This document shows positions 44,925-53,550 of a DNA stretch of 64,000 nt, one piece after another; position 1 is the stretch's first letter; every line of letters starts with the position of its first letter. A program made the translations under genes and the position numbers. The notes beneath the pieces are model-generated. The model was given only the letters and a program-made list of their open reading frames with translations. It made no database searches and was not told the DNA's origin. The stretch covers positions 310,001 to 374,000 of the forward strand of contig NZ_JAGIPG010000003.1 in the NCBI RefSeq assembly GCF_017877055.1, read 5' to 3'. Source of the stretch: Neorhizobium galegae (GTDB lineage Bacteria; Pseudomonadota; Alphaproteobacteria; Rhizobiales; Rhizobiaceae).

Positions 44925-45991
44925 CCCACCAAATCGAACTCTCGGCCGTCAACAAATATTATGGCGCCTACCACGCACTGAAGGATATCGATCTTTCCAT
45001 TCCCAAGGGTTCGTTCGTTGCACTGGTCGGTCCGTCCGGCTGCGGAAAGTCTACGCTGCTGCGCTCGCTGGCGGGGCTCGAAACCATATCGAGCGGTGAT
45101 CTCGTCATCGCGGGAAAGCGCATGAACGGAGTGCCACCCAGAAAGCGCGATCTTGCCATGGTGTTTCAGTCCTATGCGCTCTATCCGCATATGACCGTCG
45201 AACAGAACCTGACATACAGCCTGAAGATCAACGGGGTCAGAAAGGCGGAGAGGAAAAGGGCGGCTGCCGATGTCGCGGCCATTACCGGACTGTCGAATCT
45301 GCTGCACCGATACCCCCGGGAATTGTCGGGGGGGCAGCGTCAACGCGTCGCGATGAGCCGTGCCATCATCCGCAACCCTCAGGCATTCCTTTTCGACGAA
45401 CCGCTCTCGAACCTGGACGCAGCGTTGCGTGTTCACATGCGCAAGGAGATCAGGGCGCTGCATGATCGCCTCGGTGCGACCTCGGTTTATGTGACCCATG
45501 ACCAGGTCGAGGCCATGACGATGGCGGACCACGTCGTCGTCATGCGCAATGGCGTGATCGAGCAACAGGGCAAGCCGCTCGATTTATATGACCGACCAAC
45601 CAATCGTTTCGTAGCGGGCTTCATCGGCTCGCCGGCGATGAACTTCATTCCGGCGCGATCTACGCCTGACGGTAGAGCCCTTGTTCTGGATCTTGCCGAG
45701 CCGCAAACTGTTCCTTTCGATTGTCCGCTGCCGGCCGAGCGCGCCTTGATCGTCGGCATCCGCCCGGAACATCTTACGCTGGCCGGGGCTGATGCCGCCG
45801 GCTTCAAGGTGGGCGTCGCGGCAGTTGAAACGACCGGCGCGGTAACGTTCATCACGACGGCCACAACGCCTGAGATCGTCGTCGCCTTGAATGGCAGGGC
45901 TGCGGTAATGGCCGGCGAAACCATCCGGCTGACGTTTGCCGGAGGCGATGTCCATCTGTTTGACGCCGAGACTGACCAGCGCATCAAATGA
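44921..45991 (+). CDS. Sugar ABC transporter ATPase (MsmK/UgpC type)
   Basis: Encodes 356 residues from ATG 44921; a longer frame back to 44252 lies inside the permease gene and is not used. Walker A GPSGCGKSTLLRSLAGLE, Q loop VFQSYALYPHM, signature LSGGQRQRVAMSRA, Walker B AFLFDEPLSNLD and H loop YVTHDQVEAMTM are intact. The C-terminal TOBE/regulatory region from about 240 is the MalK type. It is the last gene of the LacI-controlled operon. Confidence 0.93.
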   Translation: MTHQIELSAVNKYYGAYHALKDIDLSIPKGSFVALVGPSGCGKSTLLRSLAGLETISSGDLVIAGKRMNGVPPRKRDLAMVFQSYALYPHMTVEQNLTYSLKINGVRKAERKRAAADVAAITGLSNLLHRYPRELSGGQRQRVAMSRAIIRNPQAFLFDEPLSNLDAALRVHMRKEIRALHDRLGATSVYVTHDQVEAMTMADHVVVMRNGVIEQQGKPLDLYDRPTNRFVAGFIGSPAMNFIPARSTPDGRALVLDLAEPQTVPFDCPLPAERALIVGIRPEHLTLAGADAAGFKVGVAAVETTGAVTFITTATTPEIVVALNGRAAVMAGETIRLTFAGGDVHLFDAETDQRIK

Positions 45992-46235
45992 GGCCTCGGG
46001 CCTGGGATGCGGTCAGGTGCCCGATGACGACAAATCGGGCGTCTCTCCATGGTCTTCATCCACCTCGAAGACAGCAGCGTTGCGGTACGTCGCGCCGATG
46101 TTTCGCCATAACGCCGCCGCCGCCGTGGATCGTGTCCAGATTGTCCGGGTAACCCGACGCCTCGGGTCGAAACAATGGTTTAGCAAGCCGAGAAATGCAG
46201 GATTCCGCTTCGTCGCGACTCATCGAGCCCCTGCT
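45992..46235. other. Intergenic region between sugar operon and SARP gene
   Basis: No gene recognised. The first part after the ATPase stop is GC-rich without a clear terminator; the end leads into the heptamer repeats at 46236. Confidence 0.5.
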
Positions 46236-46264
46236 TTTAACGCTGTTTTGACGCTGCTTTGACA
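46236..46264 (+). promoter_or_regulatory. SARP-type box 1: three heptamers at 11-bp period
   Basis: TTTAACG (46236-46242), TTTGACG (46247-46253) and TTTGACA (46258-46264) are separated by 4-base spacers, an exact 11-bp period. Direct heptamer repeats one helical turn apart are the known binding format of SARP regulators. The site lies just ahead of the SARP gene, suggesting autoregulation. Nearly the same array occurs at 51138 and 55044. Confidence 0.75.
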
Positions 46265-46307
46265 GCGGCGCGCTAGGGCAGCTTTGCGGTTCCCAAGGAT
46301 GCTCTTC

Positions 46308-48260
46308 ATGCTTCAATTCGTCGATGGCCACAACGCTCGCATGCGCTACCGAATCGCAAGTATGCCTGCCGCACTCTTGTCAAGGGCCGCTTTTGTGTCA
46401 GACTGCCTGCTGGACGGGCAGCCCAGGTTCGATGAGATGATCGAGCGGGGCACAACACGAGTTGGGCCGATGGATCGCATGGATGCAAAACATGCAGTGT
46501 TCCGGATGTACCTGCTTGGCCCGTTCAGTCTTGTCGACAGCAAAGGAAAATCTGCCACACCCCGGTCCCAAAAGGCCCAGGCAATTCTTGCGATGCTTGC
46601 TCTGTCTGCGCGGGGATCCCGCTCGCGGGTTTGGCTGAGAGACAAATTGTGGAGCGACCGGTCTGAGGATCAGGCGGCTGCGAGCCTAAGGCAGGCCCTG
46701 TTGGATATTCATAAGGCCCTGGGTTCGTCCCGCGATCTCATCATCGCCGACAAGAACACGGTGTGGCTGGACATGGACCGCATCGCGCTCGACACAGAGG
46801 AGATGCTCCGCAGCGAGCGTCTGGTGGATCAGATCACCGACGAACTGCTCGAAGGGATGGATATCCGCGATCCTGAATTCGAAGATTGGCTGACCGTCGA
46901 GCGACAGAACTGGTACCGACGCATCGAAGAAGGGCGCGTCGATGACGTGTTCGAACCGCGGCAGCAACCTCGCCGCGACGTCAGCACGCTATCAGCGCTC
47001 TTGCCTTTGACAGGCTTGCCTGACCAGCGCCCGACCAATATTCCCTCGGCAGCTGCAGGCAATGATCCGGATAAACCGCCTTCGCCGGACAATATTCAGT
47101 GGACCATCGCTCTTAAGCCGCCGATTGTCATCGGCGCCGGAGATGGGGGGCAGATCGCGGCATTGCAGTTTCAGAACCTGCTCGCCAAGGCGATCTTTGA
47201 CGGATTGGGGCTCGGCATTACCGATCTCTCCTTCGACCCGCACCTTGGCCAACCGGACCGAAAGATGGGCCTGCCACTGTGTCTTCAACTGCGGCTGACA
47301 TTCGATGGCAGTCAGGTGTTGGTCGAGCTGGCGATCAAGCATCTGCTTGACAACCGGATCATATGGCTTGGCAGCCGTATGATCGGACGTACCCAGATGG
47401 AGCGGTCCGAATACGGGGTCGCAGCGGCTCTGATCAGTCAGGCAGTCGACCAGTTGTCGCTGTTTCAGGAGATGAGCGCCGGCGACGGTCGCCTGACCCG
47501 CGATGGTCTCTTCATCGATGCGGTGAACGCGATCTTCCGGCTTTCGAGAGGCGATCTCGAAAAAGCGGAAAAACGGCTGCAGGAGCAGGTTCAATATCAG
47601 CCGCGAGCGTCTGCCTTCGCCTGGCTGTCCTTCATCCGCACATTCCAGGTCGGCCAGCGCTTTAGCGCGCTGGATGCGCATCTGATCGAAGAAGCCCAAG
47701 CCTATGCGCGAAAGGCTCTTGAACTCGATCCGAATAATTCCGTCTCCCTGGCGCTGGTCGGACATGTCCACTCTTTCCTATTCCGGGAGTACGATTACGC
47801 TGCCGGTCTGTTCGAGAAGTCGATCCGTTTGAACCCGGCCTTGCCGTTGGGGTGGGATCTCTATGCCATGCTGCACTGCTATGCGGGGCAGCCGGAGAAG
47901 GCCAGCGCAATGGCGCGGTGGGTTCAGGAGCTCGGCGTCTACAGCCCTCACAAATATTACTTCGACACGACAAAATGCATCAGTGCCGGGTTGGCGGGAG
48001 ACCACGTGGCAGCCATAGCGGCAGGCGAGGATGCCCTGCATTCACGGCCGAACTTCAATAGCCTGTTGCGCTATCTCGCCTCCAGCCACGCTCACTCGGG
48101 CAATCTGGAGGCCGCACGCCAATATGTGGAGCGGCTTGATACGGTTGAAAACGGGTTTTCGATAACGTCGTTTCGCGGCACCGGCTATCCATTGCTCAGC
48201 ACCGGCGGCGGGAAGCTGCTGCTCGACGGCCTGATCAAGGCTGGCGCCAGAATTCGCTAA
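46308..48260 (+). CDS. SARP/BTAD-type transcriptional regulator with TPR C-terminus
   Basis: Encodes about 650 residues. From YLLGPFSLVDSKGKSATPRSQ a winged-helix OmpR-like domain runs into a BTAD region (VWLRDKLWSDRSEDQAAASLRQALLDI, then DEEMLRSERL-like helices and DWLTVERQNWY). After a Pro-rich linker near residue 245 comes a region of unknown type, then TPR-like helices (ARKALELDPNNSVSLALVGHVHSF, FEKSIRLNPALPLGW). The start is uncertain: the frame opens at TTG 46284, ATG 46308 has AAGGA 9 bp upstream, and ATGs at 46437-46479 are nearer the conserved domain. No ATPase module is present. It likely activates the neighbouring genes through the 11-bp heptamer arrays. Confidence 0.82.
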   Translation: MLQFVDGHNARMRYRIASMPAALLSRAAFVSDCLLDGQPRFDEMIERGTTRVGPMDRMDAKHAVFRMYLLGPFSLVDSKGKSATPRSQKAQAILAMLALSARGSRSRVWLRDKLWSDRSEDQAAASLRQALLDIHKALGSSRDLIIADKNTVWLDMDRIALDTEEMLRSERLVDQITDELLEGMDIRDPEFEDWLTVERQNWYRRIEEGRVDDVFEPRQQPRRDVSTLSALLPLTGLPDQRPTNIPSAAAGNDPDKPPSPDNIQWTIALKPPIVIGAGDGGQIAALQFQNLLAKAIFDGLGLGITDLSFDPHLGQPDRKMGLPLCLQLRLTFDGSQVLVELAIKHLLDNRIIWLGSRMIGRTQMERSEYGVAAALISQAVDQLSLFQEMSAGDGRLTRDGLFIDAVNAIFRLSRGDLEKAEKRLQEQVQYQPRASAFAWLSFIRTFQVGQRFSALDAHLIEEAQAYARKALELDPNNSVSLALVGHVHSFLFREYDYAAGLFEKSIRLNPALPLGWDLYAMLHCYAGQPEKASAMARWVQELGVYSPHKYYFDTTKCISAGLAGDHVAAIAAGEDALHSRPNFNSLLRYLASSHAHSGNLEAARQYVERLDTVENGFSITSFRGTGYPLLSTGGGKLLLDGLIKAGARIR

Positions 48261-48299
48261 GGCAACATTCACGATGATCTCATTTGGGGAGGCCGGGGC

Positions 48300-49322
48300 A
48301 TGGTAGGGGAAACAAATCTGGATACGCAATCAAAGATTGTGCAATTCATGAATTCTTATAAATTCAGAGTTGAACCTGATACGGTTCTTCCTTGCGAGCC
48401 GAGGCCCGTCGAGGCCATTCCGGAGGCGGTAGAGCCGTCTCCCTCCGTTCCCCCTGCGCCGTCTCTCTCGCGTGAGGAAGAGCTATCCATAGACGAGCCT
48501 CGGTTGATGATGGCGACAATGGCAGCTGCCTCGGTCCTCAATAAGAGCGTTGCGAACAAGTCGGTGCTCAACAAGGCCACGCTGAACAAGAACAAGAATA
48601 AAAACAAAAATAAGAACAAGAATAAAAACAAGTCGACGATGGACGGCGCGAGTCTCGGCGTATCGCAGCTCATTCCGGCGTTTGAATTGCGCCGATTGCA
48701 TCAGCAGCCGTCGCGCAACGCGTTCACGGCCGCGCGGCGCTTTACCTGGGAAATGCTCGACATCCCGCCACCACCCGGTCCGGACTACACCCGGCTGGAA
48801 GCTGCGGTCCTGCTTTCCATGCAGCGGCGCGATCGTGAGCGGGCGAGGCGATTGCCCGACATCGAGGCTGAGGCGACTATTTCCGTGTCGGAATTCACCC
48901 GCGCTTTGTATATCGAGGACATCGGCGGGTTCGAACAGACCGAGGGATTGTTTCAGGCGATCTTGACTGCCTGCGAATATGTCGGACTTCTCTACAAGAG
49001 CCAGTTCAACAGGCTCCGGCCGAACCAGTTCGAATCCCTGTTGCGGCCGCTTCTGCCCGTGCCGGTGCACGAATCCTACCCCAGCAACCATGCCTTCCAG
49101 TGCTTTTCGATCGTATTCGCCTTCTCGACGATCCTGCCCGAACATCCGGCAACGGACGAACTCGCCCGTATTGCGCAGAACGTTGCTGAAAATCGTGAGT
49201 GGGCAGGATTGCATTATCCGAGCGATACGCAAGCCGGTAGGGATCTGGCCCGGCGTTTCGCCCCATACCTCCATGATGCCTTCGGGCCGCTTTTCCAGGC
49301 GGTCCACGACGAATGGGTTTGA
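48300..49322 (+). CDS. PAP2/vanadium-haloperoxidase-fold protein with (Asn-Lys) tract
   Basis: Encodes 340 residues. The last 180 carry the acid phosphatase/haloperoxidase triad motifs: K233 to R240-P241 (KSQFNRLRP), P261-S-N-H264 in YPSNHAFQ, and R299 to H305 to D309 (REWAGLHYPSD). All oxyanion-binding residues appear intact, with Asn in place of the usual Gly in PSGH. The N-terminal 130 residues are disordered: Pro-rich, then LNKS/ANKS/LNKA units and eight Asn-Lys pairs. There is no signal peptide. It starts 39 bp after the SARP gene with GGGGAGG 7 bp upstream. Phosphatase versus haloperoxidase activity cannot be decided by eye. Confidence 0.82.
   Translation: MVGETNLDTQSKIVQFMNSYKFRVEPDTVLPCEPRPVEAIPEAVEPSPSVPPAPSLSREEELSIDEPRLMMATMAAASVLNKSVANKSVLNKATLNKNKNKNKNKNKNKNKSTMDGASLGVSQLIPAFELRRLHQQPSRNAFTAARRFTWEMLDIPPPPGPDYTRLEAAVLLSMQRRDRERARRLPDIEAEATISVSEFTRALYIEDIGGFEQTEGLFQAILTACEYVGLLYKSQFNRLRPNQFESLLRPLLPVPVHESYPSNHAFQCFSIVFAFSTILPEHPATDELARIAQNVAENREWAGLHYPSDTQAGRDLARRFAPYLHDAFGPLFQAVHDEWV
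48585..48632 (+). repeat. (Asn-Lys)8 coding repeat, A-rich
   Basis: Eight in-frame AAY-AAR hexamers encode alternating Asn-Lys. The tract is almost pure A with C, G or T at third positions, in sharp contrast to the GC-rich surroundings. Codons vary between units, so the peptide pattern seems kept by selection rather than by recent slippage alone. Confidence 0.85.
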
Positions 49323-49355
49323 GGTCGATTCTATTCTTTGGGGAGAACGAAGATC

Positions 49356-51053
49356 ATGACGTCCGCCGACATGGAAGTGCTGCAAGCTGCACCGATGAAC
49401 TACTACTATCTCTGGCATCTGACGGCCTTGGGTGTCATCGATGCCGATTACGGTTCGCCGCCGATCGTACCGCCGTCCGAGAACGAGACTGCCGCGTCGC
49501 CGGTCCCTGACCCGGAGATCGGGGGAAGTGTCTGGGATACGATTGCGGCTACCGGTTCAACCCATCCCGCCCGCGTGGCGCTGATCGATGTTGGGATAGC
49601 GCCCGATCATCCGAATCTGGCGACCCGGCTTGATCGTGAGGCGTCGATCGACCTTACGACCCATCGCTACGGTTCGCGCGTGGCCGAAATCCTCGATGCG
49701 ACCACATCCTTCGATCGTGAAGAAAAGCAGGCGTTCTTCGCCGGGCTTGATATCACCCCTTTGGGAAATCTCGGCCTATCCAACGATGATCGGGAATATC
49801 TCGACGACATTGTCGCGGAATACGCGGCTTCGCAGGGCGTTGTCCGACGGCTGTTCCATCCGGAGTCGCTTTTTGCTTCCCATGGCACCTGCTGTGCCGG
49901 CCTGATCGCCGGCGAACCGGCCGTGGCGACGCAGGACGGAGGTCCCTCGGCTCTCCCCGAGGGCGTATTCTACGGTGATGGCGGCACGCCATGCCCGAGC
50001 GCCAATCGCAACGTTCTTCCCTATTTCGGTGTCGATCCCTTCTCCCGGCTGATCTCGATCAGGACGTCTTTCGAGGACGATGTCCTGCAGTTCATCGCCG
50101 CATTCCTCTACGCCTACCACCAGCGCGTCGATGTCATCGTCCTGCCACGCGGCTTGCCGGACCCGAAGCGCAGCCGGGTTATTCCGAAGAACGAATTGAA
50201 GGCCGATCTCGAACGGTGGAAAAATCAAATCGCTGCCGATTTGTTCGTCCGTATTTCACTGGCCGAGCAGGGGGGCCCCGAGCTGGAGCCGAAAGCCCCG
50301 CAAAAGGGATCAAACCCCGATAGGGCGTGGCATATCCTGAAGCAGCTCATCGTCGCCATCAGCCACCATATTCCAATCGTTTGCGCCGCAGGCAACAGCG
50401 GTGAAAGTCAGTTGATCTATCCGGCCAATCTGGCTGCCGATGACAACGGGATAATCGCCGTCGGCGCGGTCACGGTCGAGGGATACCGCTCAGGATACAG
50501 CAATTACGGGGAGGGGCTTACAGTCGTCTCGCCATCCGATGACGGCGAAGTCTTCAATCGTCATCAATTGCGCGTCGACCGCCTGTCCCCTTTCGCCGCG
50601 CAACACGACCATGAGGCATTCGGGCTGCGGGAATATAGGTATTCTCACTTCTCGCTGCTGACGACCGACCTGCCCGGCGCATTCGGTTACGACCGGGGTG
50701 CTGATCCATGGTCGTCCATGGTGCCGTCAGGAGCCAATCCCGGCATTGGCGGAGGTTACTACACCACGTTCGGGGGCACGTCCGGAGCCTCAGCGCAGGT
50801 GGGGGGTATCTGCGCCTTGATCCAACGCGCATATAAGAGCCAGAACGGTGGCGATGCACGGCTCTCCGGCCCTTCGGTCAAGTCAATCCTCCAGTCCACG
50901 GCCCGGCTGGATGCGATGGTAGCGCCGGGAATACGCGCACTGACCGCCGACTGCATGAATGCGGATGGCGAAGATGCCCTCGATATGAGCTATTTCTTCG
51001 GGTTCGGCCTGCCCGATGTCCCGGCAGCTATCGCCGCCGTATTGTCTCCGTGA
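49356..51053 (+). CDS. Subtilisin-like serine protease (S8 family), no signal peptide
   Basis: Encodes 565 residues from ATG 49356 (GGGGAG about 10 bp upstream). The catalytic triad is visible: D78 in ALIDVGIAPDHPNL, H176 in SHGTCCAGLIAG, S476 in FGGTSGASAQVGG, plus the oxyanion Asn N347 in CAAGNSGES. Large insertions separate Asp from His and Asn from Ser. The usual Pro after the Ser motif is Ala. There is no signal peptide or propeptide, so it should act in the cytoplasm, as maturation proteases of peptide clusters do. It lies 33 bp after the PAP2-fold gene and is followed by a strong terminator. Confidence 0.9.
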   Translation: MTSADMEVLQAAPMNYYYLWHLTALGVIDADYGSPPIVPPSENETAASPVPDPEIGGSVWDTIAATGSTHPARVALIDVGIAPDHPNLATRLDREASIDLTTHRYGSRVAEILDATTSFDREEKQAFFAGLDITPLGNLGLSNDDREYLDDIVAEYAASQGVVRRLFHPESLFASHGTCCAGLIAGEPAVATQDGGPSALPEGVFYGDGGTPCPSANRNVLPYFGVDPFSRLISIRTSFEDDVLQFIAAFLYAYHQRVDVIVLPRGLPDPKRSRVIPKNELKADLERWKNQIAADLFVRISLAEQGGPELEPKAPQKGSNPDRAWHILKQLIVAISHHIPIVCAAGNSGESQLIYPANLAADDNGIIAVGAVTVEGYRSGYSNYGEGLTVVSPSDDGEVFNRHQLRVDRLSPFAAQHDHEAFGLREYRYSHFSLLTTDLPGAFGYDRGADPWSSMVPSGANPGIGGGYYTTFGGTSGASAQVGGICALIQRAYKSQNGGDARLSGPSVKSILQSTARLDAMVAPGIRALTADCMNADGEDALDMSYFFGFGLPDVPAAIAAVLSP

Positions 51054-51083
51054 GCCGATTCTCGGCGAGATCACCAGGATTGA

Positions 51084-51110
51084 AGCCCCCTCAAAAAGGG
51101 GGCTTTTTTT
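51084..51110 (+). terminator. Strong rho-independent terminator after the subtilase
   Basis: AGCCCCC (51084-51090) pairs with GGGGGCT (51098-51104) around TCAAAAA, followed by a run of seven T. It ends the SARP-PAP2-subtilase unit. Confidence 0.93.
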
Positions 51111-51137
51111 GTCGGCGAAGCTTCCTTTTCACGGAAG

Positions 51138-51166
51138 TTTAACGCGGTGCTGGCGTGCCGATGACG
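51138..51166 (+). promoter_or_regulatory. SARP-type box 2: three heptamers at 11-bp period
   Basis: TTTAACG (51138-51144), GCTGGCG (51149-51155) and GATGACG (51160-51166), 4-base spacers. The same three heptamers in the same order occur at 55044-55072, and ACGGAAG precedes the first heptamer in both. It is placed right after the terminator and 155 bp before the HExxH-like gene. Confidence 0.75.
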
Positions 51167-51320
51167 GGTTCAAAAGAAGCTCCTCTCAACGGAAGACTAG
51201 ACGAGATCGTGGTTTCAAGCTGGAGGGCCGTCGGTACGGCCGGTTCTGGCGCCAACTAATCTTCCCTGAAGTGGCGCGCCTCATGACGAGGTTCGAAGCG
51301 TCCGGGTGAGGAGAGCTGAG

Positions 51321-52769
51321 ATGTCTGCTTATCAGGTAGATCCGTTGGCGGATCAGGCGAGAGCTTTGCTCCAGCGCAATCCGCTCTTTTCAAAGTCCGG
51401 TTTCGTGAATGTGGCTGCAACGGGCAATATGCTGAAACAGCGACCCCGTTATGCCCGAATTCTTGCCGCCGCTTCCGAACTGCCGGGTTGCGGAGAAAGG
51501 GTCGAGGCGTTGGCCCGTTATTTCCCGGGCCTTGCTGATGGCGGATATCATGATGCCGACGCGTTCCTGCCCACCGCAGCCTTCTTGCCCGTGCGAAGCG
51601 ACCCTTATCGGTCTCCCGCGCTGGCGGCTTGGATGGATGAGCTTCAGCGGGGGCTGGAAAGTTACGTCGCCGGCGCCAGTTCTGAAGTTGTGGACTACAG
51701 CCTGCAGCCTGATCTTGTGGCTGAGGACCTTGCGCTCGAACGCCGTCCTGCCCGCCGGCTTGCCTGTGGTATCGGTCTCGTCCTGATCGACAGTCTGGAA
51801 GCGAGCCGCACCATGCGCAAGCGCATCGCTCATTGCCAGCCGTCCGATCCCGGCTTCGAACAGACCCGGATGAGCGACCACGACCTGGACCGGATCGACG
51901 ATCATCTCACCAAGGCAATCGAATTCATTTCGACCGTCGATCCCGGTGGCCATCAACGGCTTACTGCAGGCCTTCACACACTTTATGTCGGAACCCGGCC
52001 CGGCGCGATAAGCTCGTTCTCCAGTTCCGGCGACCTGCCGGGGAGTGCCGTCGTGGTCCTGTCCCAGGAAAAACTGGACGCCGAAGACTATCCGGCGACT
52101 GCCGCTGAGCTTCTGCGCGAAGTGGGGCACGTCCTGCTGCGGCTGTATATGGCGGCAGCGCCGTTATCGCTGCCCGCCGAGCCGCGATACCTATCGCCAT
52201 ACACACACAGTTTACAGACGCTCGAAAGCATCCTGCATACGGCCTACGCCATTCCCTGGGAGTGCGCCGTCCGCATCGCATGCTTGCCTTTCAGAGCACC
52301 GCATGAGCACCGCGCGCGGGAAGCAGCCTTTGTCATTGCGTATGCTGCCCGCCTAATTCCGCTCATCGATATCGCCCGCGAGGGGATCGAGCGTCTGGGC
52401 GGCGATGTTCTTCTCGACCTCCGGGACATCGCCGTCATTCCATCCTGGGGCGCCGCAATCCTGGCGCTCATTGACCGGCTTCTGGAATGCGAGCCGCCGG
52501 CTCGGCGCAAGGCCTATTATGCCCAGCGCCTGTGTGTCGTGGATCGTCAGGCCTGGGATCTCGGGCAGGTGCTTCTGCGGGGGGAGCAGCCCATCGATCC
52601 GAGAATGGGCCGCCCGATGCTGCAGGGCAGCGGCGAAGGTCTGAGCCTCTGGTACGATGGCCGGCTCCATATGGTCCGCAAAGCCGGCAGGCAGCCTCCC
52701 GATGAGTTTTCCATCCAGGATGTCGCGCTGGCGGGAACGTCAAGTTCGACGGTGATGGAGCATGCGTGA
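51321..52769 (+). CDS. HExxH-motif-like peptide-modification protein (degenerate motif)
   Basis: Encodes 482 residues from ATG 51321 (GGAGAG 5 bp upstream). I recognise the second half as resembling the HExxH putative peptide-modification family linked to RiPP clusters: VVVLSQEKL, then LLREVGHVLLRLY, then a Pro-rich segment, LSPYTHSLQTLESILHTAYAIPWECAV. In the family the motif is HEaxH; here it is R266-E267-V-G-H270, so the first metal ligand is lost. The protein may be a non-catalytic partner or use other ligands. The C-terminal 120 residues are unassigned. It begins a unit with ThiF-like and methyltransferase genes. Family assignment is moderate; role is inference. Confidence 0.5.
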   Translation: MSAYQVDPLADQARALLQRNPLFSKSGFVNVAATGNMLKQRPRYARILAAASELPGCGERVEALARYFPGLADGGYHDADAFLPTAAFLPVRSDPYRSPALAAWMDELQRGLESYVAGASSEVVDYSLQPDLVAEDLALERRPARRLACGIGLVLIDSLEASRTMRKRIAHCQPSDPGFEQTRMSDHDLDRIDDHLTKAIEFISTVDPGGHQRLTAGLHTLYVGTRPGAISSFSSSGDLPGSAVVVLSQEKLDAEDYPATAAELLREVGHVLLRLYMAAAPLSLPAEPRYLSPYTHSLQTLESILHTAYAIPWECAVRIACLPFRAPHEHRAREAAFVIAYAARLIPLIDIAREGIERLGGDVLLDLRDIAVIPSWGAAILALIDRLLECEPPARRKAYYAQRLCVVDRQAWDLGQVLLRGEQPIDPRMGRPMLQGSGEGLSLWYDGRLHMVRKAGRQPPDEFSIQDVALAGTSSSTVMEHA

Positions 52770-52833
52770 CGGGTGAGCGCGGTTCCTGTGAATTCTCAGC
52801 AGTTCCCGACCGGTTCAAGCAAGGTAAACGATC

Positions 52834-53550
52834 ATGAGAGCCTTCGAATATCATGCCGATCTCTTTGATGTCATTCACGACACGGATTTCGTAATTCTCG
52901 GATGCGGAAGCCTCGGCTCCCAGATCGCCTCCCAGCTTGCAGCGCTTGGGGCTCGCAATTTCTTCCTGGTGGATGGAGGCCGCATCGAAGAAAGCAGCCA
53001 AAAACGGATGACCTCGGCGACGGCGGAGGATATCGGTCAATTGAAGAGCGACCGGTTGGCAACTTATCTCGCCTCCCGCTTTTCTGCCGCGGTCGCAATC
53101 ATGACCCAGTTCGCCGATGGGGCGGAAGCTGCCCGGCTCACCTTGGCCCGTACGTGTAAACCATTCCTGATACTTGCAGAGGACGATGTTTCGCTGGCTC
53201 GCCAATTCCTGGCGGAATATCACGCGACGGCGCCCGTGCCTCCACCTTACCTGCATGTCGGCCAGCTCGGCCCTTTTTGTGTCGCGGGGCCATTGGTGGC
53301 GCAGCCGGATGATGCCTGCCCTTTCTGTTGTTCGACATTGCCGGCATTGGTCGACACGGGGGGCGCAGCCGCGCCGTCGCCGGCCGATAACGCCCTGATC
53401 GCTTGTTTTGCGGTTTCGCAGATCGCCATCGAACGCCTTACCCACCGCAGTTCATTGCGCGGCCATCGCTGGCTCTTCCATCCCGCCATGGGCCACGCCT
53501 CGCTCCATCCCGTTTCCAAGAGCCACGATTGCAAGGTGTGTCAACCATGA
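52834..53550 (+). CDS. ThiF/E1-like adenylyltransferase family protein
   Basis: Encodes 238 residues. Nucleotide motif FVILGCGSLGSQ (G23, G25, G28), FFLVDGGRIEESSQKR (the D-x-D-x-nl-R-Q region, altered) and DIGQLKSDRL match ThiF/MoeB/E1 enzymes. A zinc site is formed by C162/C165 (CPFC) and C233/C236 (CKVC) at the extreme C-terminus. Enzymes of this fold adenylate a C-terminal carboxylate or an internal residue of a protein or peptide. No ubiquitin-like or ThiS-like partner is seen nearby. It overlaps the methyltransferase gene by 4 bp. Confidence 0.85.
   Translation: MRAFEYHADLFDVIHDTDFVILGCGSLGSQIASQLAALGARNFFLVDGGRIEESSQKRMTSATAEDIGQLKSDRLATYLASRFSAAVAIMTQFADGAEAARLTLARTCKPFLILAEDDVSLARQFLAEYHATAPVPPPYLHVGQLGPFCVAGPLVAQPDDACPFCCSTLPALVDTGGAAAPSPADNALIACFAVSQIAIERLTHRSSLRGHRWLFHPAMGHASLHPVSKSHDCKVCQP

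Noticed and set aside
48585..48632. A-rich repeat considered as a CRISPR-like or phage-type repeat
   Set aside because: The units are contiguous, in frame and encode Asn-Lys pairs; there are no spacers.
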